DNA of 16,061 nucleotides from an uncultured Erysipelotrichaceae bacterium (lineage in GTDB: Bacteria > Bacillota_I > Bacilli_A > RF39 > UBA660): positions 1 through 16,061 of the forward strand of contig CACXCK010000056.1 of NCBI GenBank assembly GCA_902766135.1. Direction: 5' to 3'. Below, piece by piece: positions 1 through 7,374 of this stretch. Every line of letters starts with the position of its first letter. Position 1 is the first letter of the stretch. The notes beneath the pieces were generated by a model that made no database searches, had not been told where the DNA came from, and saw nothing but the letters and a program-made list of their open reading frames with translations. A program made the translations under genes and the position numbers.

Positions 1-44
1 AAATTTTTAAAAATCTATAAATTTCGTGTCTTTTTGTAGTGTCT

Positions 45-73
45 ATAATAACATAAAAATTTATAATTGACAA
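45..73 (-). promoter_or_regulatory. Sigma-A-type promoter reading out of the left edge
   Basis: On the minus strand TTGTCA (73-68) is separated by 17 bases from TATTAT (50-45); each hexamer matches the sigma-A consensus at five of six positions. It lies just downstream of the PBP gene and reads away from it, so it probably serves a gene beyond position 1. No coding start is visible in the remaining 44 bases. Confidence 0.5.
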
Positions 74-106
74 ATCTTAGAATGTCATATTAATTTATAA
101 ATAAAA

Positions 107-1996
107 CTAGTAATTACTTAGGAATGAGGAAATTTTCTTACTTGTATTTTGGGTAAATGGATAGGATGTAGTAGATGAATTTGTTATCGCTGGGGCAATA
201 ATTACGAATGAATATTTAGGAGACTCACGAGGAAAAAATGAGGCAAATGTAGAGTTTATTACTTCTGTGTCAACTTGACCATCTGAATCACTATCATAGA
301 AGGCTTCACTTGTGCCTGTTTTACCTACCCCCTCAAGATTTCGATTCATATAATATGTAGCTGTTCCCCCGTGTAAAACAAGATACATACCTTCTATAAT
401 TCTTTCGTAGTACGCATCATCCATGTTAATTCGATCTAAGAAATTATTATAGTCTTCCTTTTTTAGTCTTAGGGCATAGCGAATACCATGATTAGCAATG
501 GTATTAATGTATTGTAAAAGGCTAATTGGCGTGTAAGTGTCGTACTGACCAATAGCAAAGTTTAAGAGTAAGTCCCCGGCTATTTTAGTCCCTTTCATTC
601 CTGTTTGTTCATTTGGGTAGTCAATGCCTGTTTTGACGCCTAAACCATAGCCGGCAAAGATATTGCGATAAGTATTAAAATTCTCTTCTGTGACATCAAA
701 ATGCATATTATATTTATAATTGTTGCCCGTGCTTTTAATAGCAGTTAGAAATTGATAGTAGTTACTAGATGTTTTTAGAGATGTTATATCATCAATATAG
801 CCCAAGTATTTGTATGAGCATTTGGATGGTTCACTCCAAAGCTTTACACAGCTATCTTTAATTTTTTTCCCTACTTCAATAGAATTTGTTAGATATCCAA
901 CGGTGTGACTTGCTCCTTTCACAACACTTCCCATTGTATATGAATTAGTAAGGGATAATATGCTTATATCAGAAGTTGTGCCATTGTCCATTAGCCTAAT
1001 CCCACTTATTGCTAATATAGCACCATTACTGGGGTCCCCTATAATACCAAAAGAGTCTCGGAAATATTTACTACTACGCCTATTTTTGGATAAAATAATT
1101 TCTTCTTTTAAAATTTTATCTAGTTCTAATTGAATGTTAATGTCTATATTTAGTGTTATATCATCACCTTGTTTTTCCTCTTCTAGAAGAGTTAAGGAAT
1201 TATCTGAATTAATCATATATAAGGCTTTTTCTCCCTTTAAAGTATCCTCATAGTATGATTCTAGACCACTTATACCTATTATATCATTCATCTTGTATCC
1301 TGATTTTAAATAATAGTCTAAATTTTCTTTAGGTATTGGGCCGACGCCACCTAGAATACTTCTTAGTGTATCTTCATAATTATATGTTCTTTTCCAACTT
1401 GTTGTAATTTGAATGGGCGAAAGATGCATACTTTCTATTTCTGTTTTGGCTTCATCTGATATGTCATTTAGAAGTATTTTATCTTCAAAGATATAACCAT
1501 CATTCATTTTTGAAAAAAGGTATATTATTTTTTCTTCTTCTTTTGGATATTCTATGTCTTCATTAGTTATTCTATCCCATTTTTTTTGACTTATATTTTC
1601 GATGGTGAGATTTCTTTTTTCGTATTCTTCCCACTCTTCTTTAGTTATTAGGTCGTTCCCGTTATTGTGAGTTGCTAAGTAATAGTTTTTTTTATCCTTT
1701 GTAGAAACTGTTACATCACTAAGATATGGGGTTAAAAGAGAGGCAATAGTTACTTTTTCATTAACAGTAATATTTAGAGGTTCATGGTATGATACGTTAT
1801 AAATCGTTTGATTATCCACTAAAACATTACCGTTACGGTCTAGAATTCTCCCTCTTCTTGCGGATGCACCATAAACATAACGTTCTGTTTTTTCTTTATA
1901 TAGCATTTTATAATAATCGTGCATTTCGTAGTTCAGATGATATAATTGAATACCAAAAATAATAAAACATGTTAATATTAGTAGTTTAATTTTCAC
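107..1996 (-). CDS. Class B penicillin-binding protein, PBP2 (elongation) type
   Basis: This is a membrane-anchored D,D-transpeptidase that cross-links peptidoglycan outside the membrane. Numbered from the preferred start, a single N-terminal membrane helix (about residues 4-21) is followed by the dimerisation-domain signature R-R-G-R-I-L-D-R-N-G (about 47-56) and a transpeptidase domain. The catalytic motifs are S-V-V-K (serine 357, lysine 360), S-S-N (410-412) and K-T-G-T (559-562). The G-S-V-V-K-G-A form resembles the PbpA/PbpH (PBP2) group more than the S-T-F-K form of FtsI/SpoVD, and no PASTA domain is present. A GTG at 2005 is in frame but forms part of the ribosome-binding site AGGTGA (2007-2002), so the GTG at 1996 is the likelier start. 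It could instead be a sporulation-specific paralogue. I see no convincing terminator after it. Confidence 0.88.
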   Translation of the reverse strand: MKIKLLILTCFIIFGIQLYHLNYEMHDYYKMLYKEKTERYVYGASARRGRILDRNGNVLVDNQTIYNVSYHEPLNITVNEKVTIASLLTPYLSDVTVSTKDKKNYYLATHNNGNDLITKEEWEEYEKRNLTIENISQKKWDRITNEDIEYPKEEEKIIYLFSKMNDGYIFEDKILLNDISDEAKTEIESMHLSPIQITTSWKRTYNYEDTLRSILGGVGPIPKENLDYYLKSGYKMNDIIGISGLESYYEDTLKGEKALYMINSDNSLTLLEEEKQGDDITLNIDINIQLELDKILKEEIILSKNRRSSKYFRDSFGIIGDPSNGAILAISGIRLMDNGTTSDISILSLTNSYTMGSVVKGASHTVGYLTNSIEVGKKIKDSCVKLWSEPSKCSYKYLGYIDDITSLKTSSNYYQFLTAIKSTGNNYKYNMHFDVTEENFNTYRNIFAGYGLGVKTGIDYPNEQTGMKGTKIAGDLLLNFAIGQYDTYTPISLLQYINTIANHGIRYALRLKKEDYNNFLDRINMDDAYYERIIEGMYLVLHGGTATYYMNRNLEGVGKTGTSEAFYDSDSDGQVDTEVINSTFASFFPRESPKYSFVIIAPAITNSSTTSYPFTQNTSKKISSFLSNY

Positions 1997-2001
1997 TTTT
2001 T

Positions 2002-2055
2002 TCACCTAATATTAGTATTATTTTTTTTTAATCTTTCATACATTTTATTAGGTGA
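2002..2055. repeat. 10-bp inverted repeat made by two divergent ribosome-binding sites
   Basis: TCACCTAATA (2002-2011) and TATTAGGTGA (2046-2055) are perfect inverted copies 34 bases apart. Each copy contains the AGGTGA ribosome-binding site of one divergent gene: the PBP gene on minus and the YqfT-like gene on plus. The match extends four bases past the shared site, so it could also be an operator, but ribosome-binding sites explain most of it. Confidence 0.6.
2016..2044 (+). promoter_or_regulatory. Candidate sigma-E-type promoter before the YqfT-like gene
   Basis: CATACATT (2037-2044) matches the Bacillus sigma-E -10 consensus CATACAHT at all eight positions. TATTATT (2016-2022), 14 bases upstream, matches the KMATATT -35 at six of seven. 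Transcription would begin near 2051, almost at the ribosome-binding site, giving an unusually short leader. The AT-rich context makes a chance -35 match easy, so this rests mainly on the -10 box. Confidence 0.35.
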
Positions 2056-2060
2056 TTTAA

Positions 2061-2324
2061 GTGCATGATTTAATTAATAGATATATGGTTAATTTAAAGG
2101 AAGAAGATGTTAGAAGTTTTGCTTTAAAGAATAATATTACATTTAGTGATGATGAATTAGATTTTACTTATCATTTTGTCAAAAAAAATTGGGAACAGAT
2201 ATTAACTAATCCCAATTCATTACAGCTTTATTTGTATAAAAGTCATTTTAGTGAAGAAAACTTTAAAAAGTTAGAAAAATTAGTAACTTATTATTATCAA
2301 AAATATGGTTATTTATTGAAATAA
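2061..2324 (+). CDS. Small YqfT/DUF2624-like protein
   Basis: This is an 87-residue soluble, largely helical protein with no membrane segment or cysteine. The start is GTG with AGGTGAT (2050-2056) just upstream; the nearby ATG at 2065 is out of frame and runs straight into a stop. The layout resembles the DUF2624 (YqfT) family, whose gene lies beside the endonuclease IV gene (yqfS) in Bacillus subtilis. Here the two are also neighbours, but convergent and overlapping by 16 bases. Assignment rests on size, a general resemblance and this synteny, not on a diagnostic motif. No function is known for the family. Confidence 0.6.
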   Translation: MHDLINRYMVNLKEEDVRSFALKNNITFSDDELDFTYHFVKKNWEQILTNPNSLQLYLYKSHFSEENFKKLEKLVTYYYQKYGYLLK

Positions 2325-3205
2325 TCGGAAACTTTAGAAGCTAAATTTTCTACAAATTCTTTGTTTTTTAAGCCCTCTATTTCAAATTTATATGGAGGGT
2401 ATTCTTTTTTTTGTGTCTTGGTATTTATTATGTATGGTGTTTCTAATATTTTAGGAATACTTTTAAACTCTTCTTTGGTTGCTATTTTTAATATATTATC
2501 ATAGCCGATTGTACCATATCCTAGGTTTTCATGACGGTCTTTATGAGAACCACAAGTGTTTTTACTGTCATTTAAGTGAATGCAATGAACACGCTCTAAA
2601 CCGATAGTTTCTTTTATAATTGATATAAGTTCATCATAGTTACTAAGATTGTATCCAGCGTCATTTAAATGACACGTATCTAAACATACACCTAGTCTTT
2701 CACTATTTAAGTCTAGGAGAAACTTTAAATCTTCTAAGGAACCAACCTCAGTACCTTTTAAAGCCATCGTTTCTAAAAGAATTGTCGTTTTAGAGTTATC
2801 TTCTAAGATGATTTTTAAGGCTTCTTTAATGTTATTCAATGCTTCTTCCTTGGTATGATTTACAGCGCTTCCTGGGTGAAGAACAAGATATTTTATGCCA
2901 AGCGTTTCACAGCGGTGGCATTCATTTGTAATAAAATCTATACCGAAATGCCATTTATCCAAATTTTCTTTATTAGCAAGATTCACGATGTACGGAGCAT
3001 GGGCGATAACATTTTGGATATCAATACCATTGTTTTTCATGTACTCATGAGCTTTCCTAGTTAAGTCACTCGATATTTCTTTACGAATAGTATTTTGGGG
3101 AGCCCCGGTATAAATCATAAATGTATTAGCTCCATATTCTACTGCTTCTTTAGCTGAGCCTAGAAGCTCTTCTTTAGAAAATGAAACATGACTTCCAATT
3201 ATCAT
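2309..3205 (-). CDS. nfo: Endonuclease IV (AP endonuclease)
   Basis: This zinc-dependent repair enzyme cuts DNA 5' to abasic sites. The 298-residue TIM-barrel protein keeps the full metal-binding set seen in the E. coli enzyme: H69 (A-H-A-P-Y), H110 (L-H-P-G), E145 (L-L-E-T), D176 and H179 (L-D-T-C-H), H210 (H-L-N-D-S), D223 and H225 (D-R-H), and E255 (L-E-T-P). The start is ATG at 3205. Its ribosome-binding site GGTGA overlaps the stop codon of the upstream NlpC/P60 gene, so translation is probably coupled. The Bacillus subtilis orthologue is a forespore gene that protects spore DNA, which would fit the sporulation genes here, but I see no sigma-G promoter directly upstream. Confidence 0.97.
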   Translation of the reverse strand: MIIGSHVSFSKEELLGSAKEAVEYGANTFMIYTGAPQNTIRKEISSDLTRKAHEYMKNNGIDIQNVIAHAPYIVNLANKENLDKWHFGIDFITNECHRCETLGIKYLVLHPGSAVNHTKEEALNNIKEALKIILEDNSKTTILLETMALKGTEVGSLEDLKFLLDLNSERLGVCLDTCHLNDAGYNLSNYDELISIIKETIGLERVHCIHLNDSKNTCGSHKDRHENLGYGTIGYDNILKIATKEEFKSIPKILETPYIINTKTQKKEYPPYKFEIEGLKNKEFVENLASKVSDYFNK

Positions 3206-3209
3206 AGTA

Positions 3210-4556
3210 TCACCACATATCTGTTAAGTTTCCATCTTCTTTGTAGAAACTGTCCATTAAGACGACATAATCAAAGGTATTTGTAACGTTTGATTTAGCA
3301 TATTTTTTTACAGTAGCGCCATCAAACCAATGGTATTGTAGAGACTCTGCGATATAGAAGTAGTCATTATCCATCCCAATTAAAATAGAAATATGGCCCC
3401 AATAATTAAATAAATCACCAACTTTTATTTTACCGGAATTAATTAATTCTTTTGTAAGCTTAGTCCATTCTCCCGTATCTGTTAGTTGATATATTTCTTC
3501 GTTTTCACCTGCTCCAACATCGCCTGGATCAAAACCGCCGTTAACTAGTGTCCAAGATACGAATCCCGAGCAATCAAGACCATTGCCTCGCATTTGGCCT
3601 GGATAGTAGCCTGATTCTTCATCTTCTTCTAAGTTCATAAGAGGACACCCCCAGATGGCTGGTCCTTTCCATGTTGAAGTGATACTCTCAAATTTGTTGT
3701 CTGATAGATAAAGTCCTTTCTTGTAATAACGCCCTTCTCCATCGACAATATGAACTGCTGTTTTAGGATCAAGTCGTCCGTTTTCATAAAAGTATGGCAC
3801 ACGATATGGAAGCTCTAATGTTAAAAATCTTGCTGCCGCAACTGCGCCTGCTCTAGTTTTGTCACCCGCTTTAGAAATCTGAAAAGCAAGTAATTTATCA
3901 AGTAACATAGCTTCTTCTTCAGTATATGCATGACAAGTTAGACGAGGTTTATTTTGACCTTCAAAAACTGGCATGTGAACTAAATCTGTAACGATTACTT
4001 TTAATGATTCGGCTACACCGGCAATACTTATACTAGTTTCGCCACTTTTTAAGGCCTTGATCGTATTATTCTCAACTTTTGCAACACTTTCGTTACTACT
4101 AATGAAGATGTAATTGGGCTTTTCAAAAGCATATTCATCATGATAAGAAAAAGTATAATCCTCTCCGACTATTAAGTATATTTCTTCTTCATCAAATGAA
4201 AAATTCAGATTATTTTCAATATAGTCAGCAAGTGATAGAGATGATGTTTTGGCATGCTCATTTTCAAGATATATTTCGTAGTCTTCGTGAGTTGGCAGAG
4301 CGATAATGCAAGTATTATCTTTACCATCAACTTGAAATTCATGGTTTTCACTTTTTGCGTGGCATGTAAAACTATTGAAGAATGATTGCTCATTTTTTTC
4401 AATACTTATTTTAATTTCTTGTGCTTCAGCGTTATATTCTAAAAACTTAATTGTTTTAATGCTAAAACTATTATTATCTTTGTAGATAATATAACCAAAT
4501 AAACTAGCTATAGTGATTAATAGTATAACACTAATTATTATTAATACTTTTTTCAT
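3210..4556 (-). CDS. Membrane-anchored NlpC/P60-type hydrolase with an Ig-like (Big_2) domain
   Basis: This is probably a cell-wall peptidase or amidase acting outside the membrane. Numbered from the preferred start, it has an N-terminal membrane helix (about 2-24), a region with two cysteines (about 65 and 83), a bacterial Ig-like domain (about 122-190) and a C-terminal papain-like domain. That domain shows L-D-C-S-G-F with catalytic cysteine 329, preceded by G-N-G, and W-G-H-I-S with histidine 388. The order and spacing fit the NlpC/P60 (CHAP-like) fold. An in-frame GTG at 4565 belongs to the ribosome-binding site AGGTG (4567-4563), so ATG at 4556 is the better start. It follows the ATP-grasp gene directly and precedes nfo by four bases. 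The substrate is not evident. Confidence 0.82.
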   Translation of the reverse strand: MKKVLIIISVILLITIASLFGYIIYKDNNSFSIKTIKFLEYNAEAQEIKISIEKNEQSFFNSFTCHAKSENHEFQVDGKDNTCIIALPTHEDYEIYLENEHAKTSSLSLADYIENNLNFSFDEEEIYLIVGEDYTFSYHDEYAFEKPNYIFISSNESVAKVENNTIKALKSGETSISIAGVAESLKVIVTDLVHMPVFEGQNKPRLTCHAYTEEEAMLLDKLLAFQISKAGDKTRAGAVAAARFLTLELPYRVPYFYENGRLDPKTAVHIVDGEGRYYKKGLYLSDNKFESITSTWKGPAIWGCPLMNLEEDEESGYYPGQMRGNGLDCSGFVSWTLVNGGFDPGDVGAGENEEIYQLTDTGEWTKLTKELINSGKIKVGDLFNYWGHISILIGMDNDYFYIAESLQYHWFDGATVKKYAKSNVTNTFDYVVLMDSFYKEDGNLTDMW

Positions 4557-4567
4557 ACTGTACACCT

Positions 4568-5554
4568 TTATTCAATATGATATTTTTTATATTTAGGAAT
4601 TAAGCCCATATTTCTTTTGAGACTTGGTTTCATTTGGAATACTCCAGGAAATGAATTACCTTCTATTATGGCTGGACCATCATTAGTGATGGCAACATCC
4701 CAACCAATGTATCTCACTTCTGGTATTAGTTTGGCTGCTTCATTTACGATTCTTTTAGCTTCCTCATATAACGGTACTTTAAAGCCAACTATTTTTTCTT
4801 TACTTAGAGGATGAATTTCAAATACAGAGTCATTTTGATCAATAGCGGGTGTAAGAACTACCCCTTCATCGCTTAAAAATGTATACATACTCCCACTACT
4901 AAAATTATCAGTAACACCGCCATTACCAATTTTTAATATTTGATTTACGACGTGAGATTCTCCTTCATCACTTAAGAATGTAAATAGACGAAGGGTGTTA
5001 ACTGATTTGTCATAAAGTTTTGCCATTTCTTTGTGCTGATGAATACATTCTTCAACTAATGTTTGTTTCTTACTAGTGATTTCGTTATAAACTTCTTTAG
5101 AATTATTCTTATAGATATATTTATCTATTCCTTTACCACCTTCACCATCTAATGGCTTAGCAATTATTTCTTTATGCTTTTTAAAGAATACACTAAATTC
5201 TTCAAAGTCTTTTACAACCAGATATTCTCTTTTAAGATATTTATTAAATTTTTCATTAAACGTAGATTTATCATCTAAAATATAGAAATATTCTTTGTTA
5301 TTATATTTTTTTATGAGATTATTATTTTTAACTCTTGTTAGGTATGTTTTTCTTTCTTTTCTATTTAGTAAGTAGAATTCAAATTCTTGGTAGTCATAGT
5401 AACCTGCTCCATAAACAAGACCACAGTAGGCCATGTCAAAGAGAATTACAAAGTATGGTTTCTTACTTTTTTGGCTTACCATTTTGGCAATATGAAACAT
5501 GTTCTTAAAATTTAGATTAAATATACAACGAATGAGATACTTAACTTTACTCAT
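4568..5554 (-). CDS. ATP-grasp enzyme, sugar-transfer-associated type
   Basis: ATP-grasp enzymes join a carboxylate to an amine or similar nucleophile using ATP. In this 328-residue protein the nucleotide-binding lysine is K133 (I-A-K-P), followed by a glycine-rich loop D-G-E-G-G-K-G (136-142). E168-E169 probably bind the adenine side. Later blocks are N-T-L-R-L (186-190), G-W-D (284-286) and E-G-N-S (298-301), which supply magnesium ligands. The pattern matches the sugar-transfer-associated ATP-grasp family (ATPgrasp_ST), found in capsule and surface-polymer loci. The start is ATG with AGAGGTGA six bases upstream. Its stop abuts the NlpC/P60 ribosome-binding site, so the two form an operon and may act on the same envelope polymer. 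The true substrate cannot be read from the sequence. Confidence 0.78.
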   Translation of the reverse strand: MSKVKYLIRCIFNLNFKNMFHIAKMVSQKSKKPYFVILFDMAYCGLVYGAGYYDYQEFEFYLLNRKERKTYLTRVKNNNLIKKYNNKEYFYILDDKSTFNEKFNKYLKREYLVVKDFEEFSVFFKKHKEIIAKPLDGEGGKGIDKYIYKNNSKEVYNEITSKKQTLVEECIHQHKEMAKLYDKSVNTLRLFTFLSDEGESHVVNQILKIGNGGVTDNFSSGSMYTFLSDEGVVLTPAIDQNDSVFEIHPLSKEKIVGFKVPLYEEAKRIVNEAAKLIPEVRYIGWDVAITNDGPAIIEGNSFPGVFQMKPSLKRNMGLIPKYKKYHIE

Positions 5555-5571
5555 TTTATTTCACCTCTTTT

Positions 5572-5605
5572 AATATATCATGATTTTTTAAAAAAGACTA
5601 GTCAA
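5572..5605 (-). promoter_or_regulatory. Promoter region of the ATP-grasp/NlpC/nfo operon
   Basis: Two readings compete. TTGACT (5605-5600) has CATGAT (5582-5577) 17 bases downstream, and an extended -10, TGA-TATATT, ends at 5572. The second would start transcription at the ribosome-binding site, so the first is slightly preferred. The -35 overlaps that of the divergent tRNA promoter within the palindrome GACTAGTC (5596-5603). Confidence 0.4.
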
Positions 5606-5627
5606 AGAATAAATAATTTGATATACT
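5599..5627 (+). promoter_or_regulatory. Promoter of tRNA-Leu
   Basis: TAGTCA (5599-5604) is followed after 17 bases by TATACT (5622-5627), which carries a TG-A extension at 5619-5621. The -10 is a strong extended match and the -35 matches four of six. Transcription would begin near 5634, about seven bases before the tRNA. Confidence 0.55.
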
Positions 5628-5640
5628 ACTATCGTACTTC

Positions 5641-5727
5641 GCTTCAGTGGCGGAATTGGTAGACGCGCTGGACTCAAAATCCAGTGATAGCAATATCGTG
5701 TGGGTCCGAGTCCCACCTGAAGCACCA
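5641..5727 (+). tRNA. tRNA-Leu, anticodon CAA
   Basis: The 87-base cloverleaf is complete. The acceptor stem GCTTCAG (5641-5647) pairs with CTGAAGC (5717-5723), followed by discriminator A and an encoded CCA (5725-5727). The anticodon stem CTGGA/TCCAG encloses the loop CTCAAAA, putting CAA at 5675-5677, which reads UUG. A long variable arm (TGATA, loop GCAA, TATCG) is typical of a class II leucine tRNA. The T-stem GTGGG/CCCAC is intact. Confidence 0.97.
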
Positions 5728-5737
5728 TGAGAATTAT

Positions 5738-5765
5738 AAAGAATCTTTAGAGAGATTCTTTTTTT
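5738..5765 (+). terminator. Terminator of tRNA-Leu
   Basis: AAGAATCT (5739-5746) and AGATTCTT (5753-5760) form an eight-base stem with a six-base loop, extended by one further A-T pair and followed by a T run to 5765. It begins 11 bases after the CCA end. Confidence 0.8.
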
Positions 5766-5778
5766 AATATGGCATAGA

Positions 5779-5805
5779 AAAAGAGTTCTTTTACTGAACT
5801 CTTTT
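5779..5805 (-). terminator. Terminator of the sigma/anti-sigma operon
   Basis: On the minus strand AAAAGAGTTC and GAACTCTTTT form a ten-base stem with a seven-base loop, followed by further T residues. The TAA stop codon of the anti-sigma gene (5793-5791) lies in the loop, so the hairpin overlaps the coding end. With an A/T tract on both sides it may also work weakly on plus. Confidence 0.75.
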
Positions 5806-6747
5806 GTAGTTAATTATCATGTCATCATTTTCATCAATAATATGGACTTTAAACTCATCAGAATTATCAAACTTAGTTAGATTAAAAATGTATGTAAAGG
5901 AAATTTGATTCTTATTAATTGATACTCCACCTATGTCACTACGAGAAGACAGGTCTATTTTGGTGCCATCGTTTAACTCAATGTAGACATTATTATTTTT
6001 GGGTATATCCCAAATATTTTTACTATTATTTAGTAGTTCGTAATTATCCGTACCATTACTAAACTTTATTTTTAGAGCTGTATTACTAAGACTTGCCTCT
6101 TCAAAGTGAGCATTAGAAATGTTACTAGATATAGCATAATAATTGATTGTTTTTCTTTTTTGCATTTGTTCTGGGACATTTAGGGTAAATGAAATAGTAT
6201 TTCCTATGGTATTCTTATTATTTATAGTTATATTGCTTAGACTAACGTTTAGCGTTTTAACAGGCGGGATATTCTCCGCATAAATATTTAAATGAACTAT
6301 ATTATCCTCAATATTTACCGCATTTGATAGATTATTAATACTTGAATCAAATATAGTATTTCCATTTTCATCCCGAATAATTAAGTCATTAAAACGAATA
6401 TGATTATTTATTTTATTATTTAATTCAAAGTTTATTGCTAGGTTATAATTATCAATTAAATAACTCTTAATTTTAATAGCTATATTATCAGTTAAATCTT
6501 GATAGTCAGTATTAACTATTTCTAAGTAATTATTACTGACAGCTTTATTTACTCCTTTTGAAGCATTAAGACCAAAGTAATTAATTATATTTTTAGCACT
6601 TACACCTGAAGTCATTATTAGTAGTATTAAACCGCATGTATAGGCTAATTTTTTATACTTAAATTCTTTTTTCTTACTCTTTTTTTCTTCAATGTATTTG
6701 TACATACTTATTTTATATTTAACATTATTTTTTATATCATTATTCAT
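5791..6747 (-). CDS. DUF4179-type membrane anti-sigma factor
   Basis: This probably holds the neighbouring ECF sigma factor inactive at the membrane until a signal arrives. The 318 residues comprise a short, lysine-rich cytoplasmic segment (1-33), one membrane helix (about 34-50), and a large extracytoplasmic part rich in Asn and Ile. The sequence just after the helix, with N-Y-F-G-L and K-G-V-N-K-A-V-S-N-N-Y, is the usual opening of DUF4179 proteins, which are commonly encoded after ECF sigma genes. It overlaps the sigma gene by eight bases, indicating translational coupling. The short cytoplasmic part lacks a recognisable zinc-type anti-sigma domain, so the sigma-binding mode is not evident. 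The inducing signal is unknown. Confidence 0.8.
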   Translation of the reverse strand: MNNDIKNNVKYKISMYKYIEEKKSKKKEFKYKKLAYTCGLILLIMTSGVSAKNIINYFGLNASKGVNKAVSNNYLEIVNTDYQDLTDNIAIKIKSYLIDNYNLAINFELNNKINNHIRFNDLIIRDENGNTIFDSSINNLSNAVNIEDNIVHLNIYAENIPPVKTLNVSLSNITINNKNTIGNTISFTLNVPEQMQKRKTINYYAISSNISNAHFEEASLSNTALKIKFSNGTDNYELLNNSKNIWDIPKNNNVYIELNDGTKIDLSSRSDIGGVSINKNQISFTYIFNLTKFDNSDEFKVHIIDENDDMIINYKRVQ

Positions 6748-7279
6748 AACACTCTCCTCTTTCTATTTCCTTATTTAACTTTTTTCTTATTCTAAATAAT
6801 CTTATTTTAATATTTGTTTCGCTCATATTCATAATACTTGCAATCTCTTTAATTGGTTTAGATGAATAATAATAGAGATTTATAATCTGCTTGCTTGTTT
6901 CATCTAACTTTTTAATACTCTTTAATAAGATATTAATTTGGCTATTATCAAACTCATTATCATAACAAGAATACTTTGCTAACATTTCAATATCTTCTAT
7001 ATTAACTGATACATTATTCTGTTTTAATTTGTTTTTAGTTATATTACGTGCTATTCCCGCTAAATAAGCATCTAAAGTATTAATTTGTTTGTTATTATTG
7101 AAGTTTTTCCATAATTCAAAAAAAGTATCTATAATTATTTCTTCTTTATCTTCTCTAGTTAAATTGTTGCCAACCATATTATTAATAACTTTTGTAATAT
7201 AGGGAGTATAGTCGTCAATTACTAAATCCAAGTCTAATTTATTGTTTACTATATAATCGTTCATGATTTTCTTCTTCAC
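6740..7279 (-). CDS. ECF-family RNA polymerase sigma factor
   Basis: This 179-residue protein directs RNA polymerase to a stress or envelope regulon. Region 2 spans about 22-85, with the core-binding and -10-recognising helices near E-E-I-I-I-D-T-F-F-E-L-W (46-57). Region 4 spans about 118-170, with the helix-turn-helix P-I-K-E-I-A-S-I-M-N-M-S-E-T-N-I-K (142-158). No region 1 or 3 is present, as expected for this class. The start is GTG at 7279 with AGGAG eight bases upstream; the ATG at 7264 is too far from that site. It pairs with the overlapping DUF4179 gene, and its promoter may be autoregulated. Confidence 0.93.
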   Translation of the reverse strand: MKKKIMNDYIVNNKLDLDLVIDDYTPYITKVINNMVGNNLTREDKEEIIIDTFFELWKNFNNNKQINTLDAYLAGIARNITKNKLKQNNVSVNIEDIEMLAKYSCYDNEFDNSQINILLKSIKKLDETSKQIINLYYYSSKPIKEIASIMNMSETNIKIRLFRIRKKLNKEIERGECYE

Positions 7280-7296
7280 TTCAACAACTCCTCATA

Positions 7297-7308
7297 TAAG
7301 ATATCTTA
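7297..7308. promoter_or_regulatory. 12-bp perfect palindrome in the sigma-factor leader
   Basis: TAAGATATCTTA lies between the -10 box (7321-7316) and the AGGAG ribosome-binding site. A loop-free palindrome just after the expected transcription start could be a repressor site. Such palindromes also arise by chance in AT-rich DNA. Confidence 0.3.
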
Positions 7309-7315
7309 CACCTAT

Positions 7316-7344
7316 ATAGTACTTTAAAAAGAAAAAAAGTTACA
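7316..7344 (-). promoter_or_regulatory. Promoter of the sigma/anti-sigma operon, possibly autoregulated
   Basis: On the minus strand TGTAAC (7344-7339) is followed after 17 bases by TACTAT (7321-7316). TGTAAC resembles the AAC-containing -35 of ECF-type promoters, with GTAC 16 bases downstream as a possible ECF -10, so the sigma factor may drive its own operon. A sigma-A reading is also possible. Confidence 0.45.
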
Positions 7345-7351
7345 TATAATT

Positions 7352-7374
7352 AAAAAAAAGCAATTACTCGCTTT
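7352..7374 (-). terminator. Terminator of scpAB
   Basis: AAAGC and GCTTT form a five-base stem with an eight-base loop followed on minus by a T run (7359-7352). The scpB TAA stop (7366-7364) is inside the loop. The stem is short, so efficiency may be modest. Confidence 0.6.

Noticed and set aside
68..87. TGACA/TGTCA inverted repeat as a PBP terminator
   Set aside because: The stem is only five bases with a ten-base loop and no T run follows on minus.
67..95. TTGACA on the plus strand near the left edge as a promoter
   Set aside because: The only -10 at normal spacing, TTAATT, matches three of six positions, and the transcript would run antisense into the PBP gene. The minus-strand reading of the same region is better.
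4617..4814. 65-codon plus-strand frame antisense to the ATP-grasp gene
   Set aside because: It lies inside a well-supported gene on the other strand and has no ribosome-binding site or recognisable product.
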